DNA from: Neospora caninum Liverpool
Lineage: Eukaryota > Apicomplexa > Conoidasida > Eucoccidiorida > Sarcocystidae
Assembly: GCF_000208865.1 (NCBI RefSeq)
Contig: NC_018394.1
Coordinates: 4,529,797-4,593,796, forward strand
Length of the DNA stretch: 64,000 nucleotides
Direction of reading: 5' to 3'
Every line of letters begins with the position of its first letter. Position 1 is the stretch's first letter. The translations under genes and the position numbers were made by a program. Below, one piece after another: positions 11,901-24,500 of this stretch. Below the pieces are notes generated by a model. That model searched no databases, was not told where the DNA came from, and worked only from the letters and a program-made list of their open reading frames with translations.

Positions 11901-12781
11901 AACAGAACAGTGGAGATACAACAGAAAAGAGTCGGGAGGAAAGTTGCGCCTCAGGTTCCGGGAAAAGGTCGTGAAAAAGGAAAGCAGGCTCGTTTGGCGA
12001 GGGGACACTGCTCAAGTAAGAAGGCTTCCCCCTGTACACGCGACGGGGCCGCCGCCTCGCAGGGGGCCACTTCAGGCCCGAGCCGCAGCATGCAAAGCTG
12101 GAAAAAACTCTCCACCGCCGTTGTTCAAGTCTTTTCCCGTACGCCACCAAAAGCGCGACTGGACGTGTCCCGGAGATTGGAAAAAAGCGGGGAGAGGACC
12201 ACCGCGTTCGCCCACGCAAAGGTGCCTCTTCCCCAGCTTACAGACGCAGTGGAGCTGCTCGTCTTCCCCGCTGAACACGGATTCCACAAACAGCTTTCCG
12301 TCTGCATGTTGGCTCGCCGCGTGGTTCGCAGCTCCTGTCCCCTCTCCTGGACCATCCGCCGCATCTCATTCCCAGTCTCTGCGTTCCACGTCGCCTTTCC
12401 TCTCGTCTCTCCCTTCGTTACCTGCTCTCCCGCCTCCTACCTAGACTTCGCGTGTCTTCTCTCTCCTCGATTCTTTGCTCCGCCTCGTGCCGCGGCTGTG
12501 TCTCCAGTCGTGGGCTGAGGCGCGTCACCCCACCACCCCCCCGAATGAGTGCCGCCGCGTTGCATTTTATCTCTTCTCGCTTGCCTCCGCTCTTTCCCAT
12601 CTCTCCTAGAGTTCTCCGTCGCAACCAACCCCCCTCCCCCCCCACTGCTCGCCGCTCGTTCCGGTGTCTCTCCGCTTTCTCTACTCTTTTCTCATCTGGT
12701 TCGCTCTCTCCCGCGACCTCTCCCGCCACCGGCGCGCCACGCATTTTCTTTTGTTCTGGCCGGACTCGCCAGGCTTTTTTT
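8934..12781. other. Intergenic between two convergent genes; no gene seen
   Basis: This stretch holds the 3' flanks of the SNARE gene (+) and the phosphotransferase gene (-). It contains an AT microsatellite at about 10351-10378 and a TGCATGC at 11750-11756. A 277-codon plus-strand frame (11685-12518) lies here, but its composition is arginine/proline/serine rich without domain logic, and its right part is the antisense of a CT-rich flank of the phosphotransferase; I do not call it. Confidence 0.45.
10351..10378. repeat. AT/ATGT microsatellite
   Basis: Imperfect ATATGT/ATAC dinucleotide-type repeat in intergenic DNA. Confidence 0.8.
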
Positions 12782-15700
12782 CTATTCTTGTGCATTCGCG
12801 GCCGCCTGCGCCCGCCGCCGCGTCTGCATCGGACTTGTCCCCGCTCGTGCCGCGACAGGGCTGTCTCCTCGGAGTTTCTCGAGCTTCGCCGTGCCTGCGG
12901 AGGGCCCTCTGCCCCGTCCCGTGCCTTTCGCTTCCCTTTTCACGCCGAAACACGTGATGTTCAGGTGGCTGCATATCGCCGTGATGGTGCTCAGGAGGAA
13001 GTCGTACAAGTAGACGACGCTCCACAGACTTAAAGCAAGCAACACCCAAGGAATCACGTGCTTCTGGTGATACGCCTGCTGCGCATCAGAGAACGGGGAA
13101 GCGAGGACCGCGGCGAGCGGCGAAGACGCGCGAGGACACGCCACGTAAAAGTAGAGACTCGCAACGTAGAAAGGCACCGCAGGCCATTGGATGGGGTAGA
13201 AGCGGAGCTGCAGAAAAAGAAACGCCAAGAGAACTGGGAAATGTGAGAGCACGAGCGACGGCAGAAACCGCGAAGGAACGCCGGAAAGGAACGCACGAAA
13301 CCGCAAGGGCATCTGGAAGAAATGCGAAGACGCCCGCGTGAAAAAATATCGACGAGGACGCCCACATCCTGGGGCCTGCGCGTGGGGGCGCAAAGAAGTG
13401 TTTCTACGTGAAGAGAGAACACGCGGAAGCAAAATGCGATCGCAGCCTGAGAGACAGACGCTTGCGGGGGGGGGGGGGGGGGGTCAAAGACGGGCCGAAC
13501 GCAAAACTCTCTCCCTCATCTCGACAAACGAAACTGTACAAAGCAACTCGACGAATCCCACGTGCAACAAACAAGACTCTACAGCTGAGGATGCCTGTGG
13601 ACGGTTACACAACTCCCCCAACATCTGTTCTGCGAACCAAGATCTCGGTCTTCGGCCCCAGGTCATCGCCGTCTCTGATTTCACGCACACGTTTTATCTC
13701 ATATCTTACTCCCAGACTGGTGCTATGCTTGTGCGAAACCGACGGTGTTAACGACTACAGCTTCCCAGCAAACATGAAGACCAGTAGGATATTGACATCC
13801 ACTTTTAGCTGTCTTTAGCAGTCCAGTGGGTGGAGTTTAGTCGCCCCAGAGCTGTGCATGCAAAGCGCAGCGTCTTGGCAAGGCACGCCGTCTCACTCTG
13901 CACGTTGCTGCGATATTCATGCGCAGCACGACGATTGAGGAGTTGATGATGATGAGGGAGTAGCACACCGCGGGATGTGTGTGCATGAGGTCTGTGCAGC
14001 GGAAAAGGAGAAAAAAGAGTGCCGAGGCGTTGTTCTGGTCCTGTCTCCAAAAAGCCCGAAACCGATGGAGCATGTTCGGCACACGCACGGCACGTAAGCT
14101 GTCTTGGTTAGAGTCAACTACGCGATCAGCACGAGCTCCGGGGGCGGCTCGTACCCTAGACCCTAAAAACCCTTGTCGACTTCTCTCAGCACAAGCCATT
14201 GTGCGTTTCCTTGCTCCTGGCCGTTGCATCCCCTTTTCGCTTTCCTTGATTTTGAGCGTCAGAAGTCCCAAGAGATCACCGGGGGGGAGTGCGCAGCGTT
14301 CGCTGTCTCCCTCTTCCCGTGTTTTTCGCTTGCATGCGCGCAGCCGCCCCCCGCAGTTCTCTGGTCCAAGTCCGGTCTCTTCAAATCCACGCTCGACTCA
14401 CCCGAACAGAAGAAGGCAAATTGAAAGATCACGTGCGAGAAGCAGCCAACCAGTTGCGCTGCAAGGCCCAAGGAGGCACCAAAACAACGAAGAAACACTC
14501 TCCATCGCACCGTCCACACAGACCTGCACGCGACACACTTTTAAACCATCCAATTCAAAGACATGCATGCCCATATACAACTTATATGCCTGCGTGTACG
14601 CTTTGGAGAAAAGGTGACAAAAAGCTAATCACTCAAGCCACCCATCCGCATGCAACTGTTCCTCACCCTGTAGACGCATCTACCTCACGCGTATATATGC
14701 AGCTGCATTGATGTGTCTTGATAGACACAGGGATAGAAGTGGAGAGCGCTGAGAGGCACCCGGTTTCGCTGTTTCTGTGGGGCTGAAAAGCGACGCAAAA
14801 TATCGGATCCACTTTTTGCCTCTTCGACGCGCTAAGCAGGGACACGAGAGACAGTCGTCGGGCGGAAACGAAGCGGCGGAACTCACGGATGGCGAGAGCT
14901 TTGTCGTTGACGAGTCGGCACCCGTTGATGACGTCAGACAGCAGCATGTACGTTAAACTGAAGCGGGGCATCCACAAAAGACACCATGCCTCATTGAAGC
15001 GTCCCAGAGGAGACGAGAAAGGCGGAAATGAGAGAGCTCGTGGACCGAGAGTCTGCATGCAGCCGCGGAGTCGCGAATGGAGGCGTGAGACCACGCCCAC
15101 GGATGGCGGAGAGGAGAGAAAAAAACCGTCCAAAAAAGAGACGCTGGTGAAAGCGCCCCACTGACAGGCGATATCACCCCGGCTATATACGAGCGCATGC
15201 AGTCGAAAACGCCAAGCTGACGGAAGCCGACAGACGCCCTGTGGCCCCACACGCCTCGAGCGCGTTTCCTCGAACGCTGTGCGGCGGCATCGTGCGTTCA
15301 GACAACACCTTGCTTTCAGGGAAGAGAGAGCGAGTACGGTCACGAAATCGCCTCTTCTATCAACTTACAGAAGGTAGAAGGGAAAGGCGATGACGTATTG
15401 CATTGGGGTCTTCAGTAAGAACTCGGGGAAGAAGGCAGCTGCTGGACTGAAGCCAGGAAGACAACCGACGAAAAGCAGAAAACCGCGTACGCTTGAAGAC
15501 AAACGTGAAGGGACGGACTTTCGCGGTCCTCACTCGCGAAAGAAACTCCAGACGGAACTCAAATGACTCACCAAAACCACACATATACCTGAATACATAT
15601 ATGCATATACATATGAATATGGCGGCACTTCTATAGTCGTGCTCTCCTGCGTCCATGCCTCTATTATCTCCTTGTCTCTACGCAGAGACGGTACGAGGAG

Positions 15701-18324
15701 ATTTTTCTTCTTCTCCTTTTCCCTTCATGCACAGAAGACACCCTGAGCTATTTACTTGCAGCCATTCAAGCATATACGGATAGATCTATGTCAACAGTAC
15801 ATATATATATATATATATATATTTATAGATACATAGCTACTGATATGTGAACTTATGTGCAGCGTGCAGGTGTGCCGCACTCTTCTTCAAGTGCCTCGGC
15901 AATCGGTCCTCCCCCAGGTCGCTGGAAAAGCCCTGTTCCGAGGGGGGTACGCGCCACATATCTACACATAAGTACACACTCCTATACACCTTTACACATG
16001 CACAGATACCTGCATTTGAAGGCTTGGCGGTGGGTGAAGGACGCCTCTGTCGATAAATATATATATATATATATATCATATATATATTTGTTGTATATAA
16101 GTAAATATATGGAGATGCATGCCGGCCGACACGAGCGTCGACTTACCCGTAAGTGACGGCCAGGCACTGGCCGAGGGTGAGGAGAAAAATATCTGGGCCA
16201 AAAATTGCTCCAATCAGGTTCACGCCCATCGTCTAAAGAAGGCGCAGACACGTGCGCGTCCAGAGATATATAGATGAATGCAGAGAGACACCAAAATATA
16301 TACATGCAGAACGCAACTCCCCGATGCTCTCCTGGCATTTGCATGTGCGGAAACTGGTGCTCGCGTAAAAAGGCAATCGCACAGGAATTCTACAGAGATA
16401 GACAGACAGACACATATCCACATACGATGCATATGAGGAGGATGTACACACACGTACATACATGTATATATGTGTATGTATGTGTATGTATGCGTATATA
16501 TGTGTAAATATCGGTGCATAGGAATGCGTTTTTTGCGAGGGGGAAGAGCAAAGTGTCGAGGAGACTGTTAAGAAAAAGTCTCCTTTCTGTCCTGGACTTA
16601 CGACAAGCTGACCCTCGGTTACGCCAGTGACGCCTGTGTGGCAGCGATAGACGTGGAAGTGAATTTCCCACCACTGCGGACGGCACAGCGACACACAACT
16701 TGCCACATGCAAGGCGCGTGCAAAAGAGCGGCAAGGCCTAGAAAAACGAACCATCACTCTTTACAAACATGCACAGTCCCCTCATCATACATATACGTGC
16801 AGATATATATATATATATATTTATATATGTACATACGTATGTATGCAAAGGTGTGAAGCTATAGAAGGAAGCGTGGACCTCCGTCGAGAAGGGAGGTCTT
16901 TTCCTGAAAACCGTTCACGCACGGCCCACTGCATGCGGCAGTGGAGTTGCGGGGGATATTTCTGTGGAGACGCGGGGCTCTCTGCACTACGACTTCGTTT
17001 CGTTCGCCAAGCCTCGCGACTCACCGAGTAGATGAACATTTGCATTTGCAGGATGGCGAGCAGGACGTACGAGGACATGCAAACGCCCATGCGCGCACTC
17101 GCGGCGTTGATGAAGACGGCGAAAACCTGCAAATCCGAAAGAGATCTAGCCGCAAAACTGAAACGGTGTTCGCCCTCTTCGTGTCCCTCGTCGCTGCCTC
17201 TGGATTTCTTCTCTCGCGGCGAGAGCAGTCTCTCCTCTGTGAGATCTTGAGACTCTGTGTTTCCTGAAATCCAGTTACGCTGTGCATAGGTTCGAGGACC
17301 GCCAGTTTCTCTGCATCCTCACGCGGACGCTGTGCGCGACTCTCGCCCCCCCCCTGCTGGGAGATCACGCCCTCCTTTCCCCACTTCGCGAGTCTTTTCC
17401 CTCTCGAGGGGAAACGCCAGGTTTTCCAGTCTACTTGAAAGACCATTTCTGAGATAAAATGTCCCGGGATGAACCTTCCAAAGCACGGCTTCTCGGTTCC
17501 CCCACGCGCACAGGCGGCAGGACCAACCTGACGCGTTCCGCATTCTGCAGGAGCGAGACACTTTGGAAAAGCGTTTCTCTTACGGTGCTAAAAGAATCGC
17601 AACCGTGGTCAAAGAGCTGCCCTAAAGGCGTCGACGAATTAGTCCTTCGCGCCTGCTTTCCGTCAACCGCGTCCAGCGTCTGTTAAAAAACACACCATCC
17701 TCGAGTCTCCAACTAAACCTCTGTCTCCTCATATTCTTCCGTCACACAGCTCGAGAAAGAGAGAGACTGTCACCACATGCATACAAGCATATGTGTAAAT
17801 AGCCAAGAATGTGTGTATATATATACTTGCACACCTGCAGCGACACTGTATGTGATGCATGGTTGCGTGCGCACTCAGATGTGTACATATATGTACTTTT
17901 GATGCACATTATGTAGGATCATGCATCTATGTAAGCATCAATGTATAGTGTGAAAGACATGAAGAATAGAGAACGTACACGTGTACAAATGAGTTTGCAT
18001 CTGCAAAAGGTTAGGTGGACACAAATGCATTTTGCCAACGGATGGACTCACAGACCACCGAAGCCTTCCACGAAGGACGCGCAAGCAGGAGCAAAACGCG
18101 AAATGACGATGGCAACCCGAGACGTGTGGAGAAACGCAGGTAGGGCCATCTGATTCTTTCTTCCCCTGAAATTTGCTGAAGTTCTGTGTCCCCATCTACA
18201 CCTATGCAAGCATCTAATTTCCCACGCACAGATGCATTCCGATATATATATATATATATACACATAATCAGACTCCCCTGTGTTGAGAGACACTCTCAGA
18301 TGCATCCGTAATCTACAGACATGC

Positions 18325-18361
<37 letters not shown>

Positions 18362-18495
18362 GCACACACACACACACAAGAACCGCCACCAGTAGAAGAT
18401 AGCTGTGGCCATATCCACCTTTATCTATCCAAAAATTGTACTCAAGCTTATAAAAGAACACATGCACATTCCATTCACCCGTCTAACCTTTCACA

Positions 18496-18531
<36 letters not shown>

Positions 18532-19243
18532 TATAGGAACACAGGTAGAGAGATGCCTGTATGTCTAGGTGACCAGAAGAGATTGTAGATGTGCGTGAGA
18601 GATTGCAGGATTGAGTTGCTATGGGGGGAGCGGGGACGAACGGATGAGAGGGGAATTTGAGTCGCGAGAGTGGGGAATGCGCGAAACTGGCAAGCGGAGA
18701 AGCGAAGGAAGCGAGGCTCACCTGGTAGACGAAGAGGAGGAGACACATCGCTAGATACACCCAGCGAGGAGCGGCCTCGTCCAAGTGGGGCATCCATGTC
18801 ATCACCAAAAGCATGCACAAGAGCGTGCAGCCGAAACCGAGGACAGTCAGAAGATTTGGACTCAGCCACTGCAACAGAGACAGACGCGGAAACGCGACGA
18901 GGCCAGCGTCTCCAGCAGAGAAGACGGTTGCGAGTATACGTGAACGAGCAAGAAACTACGAGAGAACGAAAAGAGAAGGGAGAGAAAGGGTTAGGAAGAA
19001 AGAAAGGGGAGAGAGCAAGGAAGAAGGCAGAGATTCACTTCGCAAGGGGAGGCAGACCTAACCGCCCCCAGGTTTGCCTGGCTTTGTGTGTCTTCTTACG
19101 AGAGGCAGTTTGTCGGCAACATACTCCCACCAGGGATTCATCAAGCGATCGATCGGCGTACTGCCGCAGGCTTTGTACTCGTAGCCGCGCAACTCCTCCA
19201 GCCCCTCGCGGGTGATGAAGCATCCAAACACCCCACCCATCAT
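12782..19243 (-). CDS. CDP-alcohol phosphotransferase (choline/ethanolamine phosphotransferase family)
   Basis: Integral ER/Golgi-type enzyme of the Kennedy pathway: transfers phosphocholine or phosphoethanolamine from the CDP-alcohol to diacylglycerol. Exons on the minus strand: 19243-19100, 18868-18722, 17679-17584, 17126-17025, 16673-16602, 16232-16147, 15446-15369, 14957-14887, 14458-14402, about 14040 or 14102 to 13897, and 13207-12782; roughly 490 residues. The third exon carries the complete catalytic signature DG-x2-AR-x8-G-x3-D-x3-D (D103, G104, A107, R108, G117, D121, D125). Further family landmarks follow: the VTGVTEGQL segment, GAIFGPDIF, and a C-terminal [11 protein letters not shown] that aligns with the end of human CEPT1. 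Several hydrophobic segments fit a polytopic protein. The start ATGATGGG is the first in frame. The junction between the exons at 14402 and about 14040 is uncertain: the obvious acceptor breaks frame, while an acceptor before 14102 keeps it. Substrate preference cannot be read from the sequence. Confidence 0.93.
13466..13483. repeat. 18-G homopolymer
   Basis: Uninterrupted run of 18 G on the plus strand inside an intron of the phosphotransferase gene (C-run on the transcribed sense strand). Such runs are prone to sequencing length error. Confidence 0.9.
15800..15822. repeat. (AT)n microsatellite in an intron
   Basis: Near-perfect AT dinucleotide run inside the intron between the 16147 and 15446 exon boundaries of the phosphotransferase gene. 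Confidence 0.85.
16057..16090. repeat. (AT)n microsatellite in an intron
   Basis: AT run interrupted by one CAT, close to the donor of the exon ending at 16147. Confidence 0.85.
16450..16510. repeat. ATGT-rich microsatellite in an intron
   Basis: Degenerate GTATGTATGT/ATATGTGT repeat between the exons ending at 16602 and starting at 16232. Confidence 0.75.
16802..16844. repeat. (AT)n/ATGT microsatellite in an intron
   Basis: AT run passing into TATGTACATACGTATGTAT, between the exons at 17025 and 16673. Confidence 0.8.
18242..18261. repeat. (AT)n microsatellite in an intron
   Basis: Perfect AT run in the 1-kb intron between the second and third phosphotransferase exons. Confidence 0.85.
18327..18378. 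repeat. (AT)n followed by (CA)n microsatellite in an intron
   Basis: About 34 bases of AT repeat followed within a few bases by a CA run; same intron as the two neighbouring AT runs. Confidence 0.85.
18500..18529. repeat. (AT)n microsatellite in an intron
   Basis: Perfect AT dinucleotide run in the same intron of the phosphotransferase gene. Confidence 0.85.
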
Positions 19244-21505
19244 TGTCAACAGAGCAGGGGGAAAGAACAAGGGAAGACACACGCGCGAGAGCTAGGAACC
19301 GGAGTGGAGAGGGGAAGCGAAACGATAATACGCGAAGAGAGGAGCAAGTGCAGGGCGGGAGGACGTGACGCACAGAGTGTGGACAGCAGACAGCGAGAGC
19401 GAAGCACGGACAAAAAGTGAAGGCACTCCCGCTTCTTTCTCATTTCCTCCCGGCGAATTCTCCGGCGACTTCGCAAAACGAGCAGGAAGACGCCCAGAGA
19501 AAGGTCAAAGGCAACCAAGACCCGAACGGCGGCCAGCTTAATTTGAAGACAGTCGATTCCTCGCCGAGCGGAGACGCGCGAGAAGAAAGCGGAGAGGCCG
19601 AAGAATGGAGAAGAGTCAATCAGGGTAGAGAACTGGAGACAAAGCGACAGAGGAACGCGAGAAAAGACAGGCTCTCCGAGGAAAGAAAGGACATTGCGAG
19701 ATTTCAGACAAGAGCCCCGTCGGCTTCTCCCGCGTGTCTTCGCTCCTCCCCTGTTGGGGAGATCGAAGAATACCACAAAGAAAGAGGCTTGTGGGCGCAA
19801 GAGGCAACGGGATTTGAGTCAGAATCTTCTCTGTCTCGTCCTAGCCGTTCTTGGCCCGACGAAAACACGTCCAGAGCAGCACATGACAGGACCCCAGAGA
19901 ACACCTCGCAAAGGATGGCGCGCAACAGAGAAAAACGCGCGGAAGAGAGAAGACCGTTACGGACACGGAGTGCTTTCTCCCGACTACTTCAGAGACACGA
20001 GCGCCGAGCGTTGTCGCCGAACGAACGGACAGGCGCGTGCCGGAGGTGAGAGAGGACGTGAACAAGGATCCTTTGGCAGGAGCCGCTGGGGCGCAGCAGG
20101 GAAACGAGAAAGAAATGCGCCTTCTTCGGCGCGGGAGAGAGACGGAGCTTGCAGGCGTTTCGCTCTCGTGGAGGCAGCCGGTCGGGCTGTCTAGACACCG
20201 CGCGTGCGCGGGAAAAGCCGAGTTCTGCGAGAGAGCGACACTCGACTGGAAGTGCGAGGACTTGGCGGTGCCGGCAGAAGCGAACGAGAAGGAAAGTTTA
20301 CCGAGAAAGAGAACAACGCGCGCCGCCTCGGGAGGAGGGTACCTGGTCGGCAGTGTCTGTCTTGGCTGTGTGGGCGGCGGGCACAGGCCGGGACGGGGGA
20401 AAGAGGGAAAAGCGGGGAAACAGGAATTACAGAGGCGCGGTTTCGACGGTAAAGAGAGGAGAGACTGCGGAAAACCCAGGTTCGTGACAATCGCTGGAAG
20501 GCCGAGCTCGGAGGCGAGGTCAAAATCGCAAGGGAACATAGAACATGGGTCCTCGCACACTTTTCTCGTAAATCACCACGAGACACACGCGTCCTTGCGA
20601 ATCGCTTTTCAGATTCGCGTGAATCGCGGAACTCACAACTGCGCCTTGGCCCGTCTTTTGTGCGTGAAAACTGCAACCGCGCATGCAGCGGACGCCGTAC
20701 ACAACACCTGCGCTGCCCCCAGGGCGGACTAGCGACCGGGGAGTGGCGGCGCCGGAGGAGTCACGGGGAGAGGAAGAGGGTTAACGGGCCAAGATTGCTC
20801 GAAAAAAACCGGCCGAAAGGAGATTAACTCGTTACTGGAAAGATCCCTGGGGCAAAACGGAAAACAGAGAGGCTCTGTGCGCGCCTCAGTCGGCCGCCGA
20901 CACAGCGCCGCCAACTTCAGGCACTCGGCGGGGGGGGGGGGGGGTTCCGAGAGGGAAACAGCCGCGCAGAAAACTCTCCAAAACGCACAAAATCTGCAGT
21001 CTCTCCACCGTTCTTGTCCGCGGGAGAGGCTCGCCTCGACAGGCAAACGCGCGTTTTCCTCCCACGCAAACCAAGACACAAACACGGGAGCACACGGCTA
21101 GCTAGTGCGCCCTTCCAGACCTGAAAAAGTCCGGCACATTCTGACCTTGCATGCACCCGCACATGCCGCTCAAACCAAAGACGCTGTTTCTCTTTACCTC
21201 GCGTTCTCGTCATGCCTGGTCTCGCTCTCTCTGTCTCCTTTCTACGTCCATCTGTTCGGTCTCCTCTCCCTCTCTTTCTCCTGGCAACGCGACAAAGTTG
21301 CCCTCCTGTCGATCAACGAGAAAGGCCAGCTCTCACGGACGACGACGCCGCTCGCCTAAAGGTGCCTCCTGGGGACTCTGTGGAGTTACGAGCTCTCCCG
21401 AACGCCTGGAATCCTTCGTCATGGGTCTTTGTGTTCTCTGAGACTCCTGCCTAGCGGCTCTTCAGTTTCAAAACCCTCTCTCTCTTTTTCTGCCTGCTTG
21501 TCAAG
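19244..21505. other. Divergent intergenic region between phosphotransferase and hydrolase
   Basis: It separates the start codons of two genes transcribed in opposite directions, so it should hold both promoters and 5' untranslated regions. The plus strand is strongly purine-rich on the left half and CT-rich near 21.2-21.5 kb, which fits CT-rich leaders for both transcripts. Open frames on both strands are composition artefacts (R/E-rich on one strand, S/P/L-rich on the other). A 15-G run lies at 20930-20944. Confidence 0.5.
20930..20944. repeat. 15-G homopolymer
   Basis: Uninterrupted run of 15 G in the divergent intergenic region. Confidence 0.9.
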
Positions 21506-24500
21506 ATGCGCCCGTTGCCGGGAGCGGCTTTCCACGCCTTGGGCGGTGCGCCGCCAGCTCCGCCTGGGTTGTTGCTGCCTCTGCTGTTTCTTCCTTCTTT
21601 CTCTCCGGATGCCACACACGCGAGAAAACCGGGCCCGCTTCTCGCCTCGCCCCTCGCTGAAACGCTCGCGCCTCCTCGAGCATCTCTCGTCTCTCCCTGG
21701 TGTCTCTTTTTCCCCTTTTCTCCCGAGCTCCCGGCCGACTCGGCCTTCCCCTCCTGGGCGTCCGCCGTCTCGTCTCATTCGTATCCGGCCTGCGTCGCTT
21801 CCCCCCCGCCTGCGCTGTCTCGTCGACCGTCTGCCTGCCTCGCGCGCCTGCCTTCTCCGCACCTGCCTCGAACGCGACTCTCCTCCCTGAGTGCGCACAC
21901 AGACTGGAGTTCGGCGAGAGAGCATGCGAAACTCAGGCCGTCTTCCTCGTCTGTCCGACGGCTCGGGGACCTCGGACCGCGAGCTCCGCCGGTTCGAGAA
22001 GCACGGAGAGTCGCAAGCAAACGAGCCCCGGAGAGCCGAGAGGCGCGCGCTGGCCTCTCTGTGGAGGTTCGTGGAAGAAGACAAGCGACAGAGGACACCA
22101 CAGAGACAAATGCATCTGTTAGCGAACCTCTCAAAAACTCTGTTTGCTCCGGAAGAAGCCGCCATTCCAGGCGAAGGACTGTCTCTCGCCCCTCGCCCCT
22201 CCTCGCCTCTCCACTGTCTTCTTTCTCATCGGCTCGTCGCTGCTCGCAGTCTCCCGTCGCGTCCTGTGAGACGTCGCCCTCTTCTCCCCTGTCTCTCTCT
22301 TCTTCGCCTCCCCGCAGGCGCGCCTTGCCGCCTCCCTCTTCCTCCTCTTCCTTCTGTTCTTCCTTCCTTTCCTCTTCGTTCTCTTCCGCTTCTGCATTCT
22401 CTTCCGCTTCTGCCTTCTCTTCCCCTTCGTGTGCGTTTTCTGTTGCACGTTTTCTCTTTCCACGTCCTTCCCACGACCACGCTTGCACTCCGCACTTTCG
22501 AAACTGCGCAAGTCCCGCAGCTACGGCGAGACAATGGCGGCGCTTCTGCGCCTTTCGTCCGAGGGGCGACGGGGCCTTGGCGGGGAGCTCCGCACTCGCT
22601 GCATGCGCGTCTGGCTGCTTGAAGGAAGCGTCCGGTCGTTCAGACGGGGAGACAGATTCAGGCGAAAGGGACGAGAGGAAGGAGCAAAGACGAGCGCGAC
22701 GCGAAGCGGCCCTGGGCGTGCCGGGCGCGGGACAAGCACCTGCCCGCGCGGTCGAACGACAGGGAAAGGCGCTCGGAACGACTGAGCCGGGCAGTCTGCA
22801 GCGACTGTATAGACACGACGGGTGGCCGGACGAAGGCGAACTCGTCAACAGCCAGGGCTTGGCGCTTCGCACCTACACGTGGTGGCCGTGCAAGTGCAAT
22901 CCATTTCTTGTCTCTCTGAGCACAGACCCAGGCGGAGAAAGCGACGCAGCTGCCAAGCTCGAGGACCGGCGTCCGCCCGTCTCGCCCTCTCCTCTCTCTT
23001 CTTCTTCTTCGTCTTCTTCTCTCTCGTCTTTCGGCGATCCGCAGGAGAGCAGGCGCGGGCGGTCGACAGGTTGGGGGGCTGAGAGGGAGACGAAGGGAGG
23101 GCCGGGGCGCGCGCGAGAGGGACAAGAACCGCGCCGAAGGAGCGAGGACGCGAGAGCAGGGAATTCAGTGGGAGCTGAGACGTACCTGGTCGGCGAGAAC
23201 GGCGAGTTGCAGCGCGACAGAGTAACAGGAGTCACTGCATGCACGGCCTGCAACTCTCCGATCCGCGGCGTGGTGATTCTCGTGCACGGGTATGGCGAAC
23301 ACTGTCGGAGTCACTTTCTGCAAAAGCTTCCAAGCAGACCCAGCGAGGGAGCATCTCCGGAAGAAACCGAGACAGGGAGAAGACCCGTAACCGACGGTGC
23401 CTCGCTGGCAGATGAGAGTGACGATCTGAACGAAAAAACGCGACTCTCTTCTTTCTCTGCTTCTTCATCTCCGTCCTCGTCGTCCTCTTCTTCGTCTTCG
23501 TCTCTCGGTGTTTCGACCTCGTCAGATCTGCCTTCTGCCTTTGCGCCTGGACCGGAGTCTTCCTTGGGTTCGTTGTTTTATGAGAACAGCTGGGTGCATG
23601 CACTGAATACGCGCGGCTTCCTGGTCGTCGGTTTCGACTTGCAAGGCCATGGCATGAGCGGCGCGTGGCGAGGCCTGCGGTGCGTGGTCTCGGAGCTGGA
23701 CGACTTTGCGCGGGACGCCCTCCTCGTGGTTCTCTGGACGCAGCGGCGCTTCGGATCCCCCGACAGAAAAACGTTTCCCGTCCACCTCCTCGGCCTCAGC
23801 ATGGGCGGCTGGGCGGCCGCGCGAGCTCTCGAACTCGCCGGAGACGCAGGGACGGTCGCCCGCTGCCGCGCGCGGGCTCGAGGCGCGTTTGAGACACCCA
23901 ACGGGGACGAGGAGACAGGGGAGGCGGAGACAGGCGGCGGAGCCGAGAGGAGCGTGAGACGCGCCACCATGAGCAGAGAGGACGAAGCTGGCGAGGCTCG
24001 ATGTGCGAGAACAGGGGCCGGAGAGGGCGAGCTGGGAGCGTTCGGCGAAGAAGCAGACTGGCGAGACACGACACCTTTCGCACGTGCGGCGGCAGGCGTC
24101 TCGACCGAAGAAGGGAAGGAAAAGAAGGAGAGGGTGGGCGGCGAGGAAAGGGACACAGACGGACAGCTTCCGTTTGCAGAAGCGCCGGGTCCACTTTCGC
24201 CGGCTTCTCGAGAGTTCTGCGCGTCCGCGAACGATGCACTCGGGCTGACGGGGCTGATTCTTGTTTCGCCCATGTTCGATCTCGAGAGACGCAAAGCGAA
24301 GCTAAAGTGGGAACTCGCCAAGTACGGCATCATTCCCCTCGCCGCGTTCTTCCCAGGTGTCCCTCTGGAGCTCTTTGCACCCTGGAGGCGTCTGCGGAAG
24401 GACAGAAAGCGAAAGGTGCGCTTCGCCTTGCCATAGCCCATGTCGACGACCGCGCACCCCTCTGAAGGTTCATCCGAGTCGGAGATGTGAACCTTCCAGT

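Noticed and set aside
11685..12518. 277-codon plus-strand ORF
   Set aside because: No domain, biased composition, and its right part is antisense to the CT-rich 3' flank of the phosphotransferase gene.
18047..18148. Minus-strand ORF segment beginning [11 protein letters not shown] with good acceptor and donor sites
   Set aside because: It lies between the LFVYQ exon and the catalytic DG-x2-AR exon, which are directly adjacent in all family members; including it would split a conserved helix.
21775..22872. 365-codon minus-strand ORF opposite the hydrolase
   Set aside because: Its Glu/Arg-rich composition is the complement of the poly-Ser/Pro coding sequence on the plus strand.
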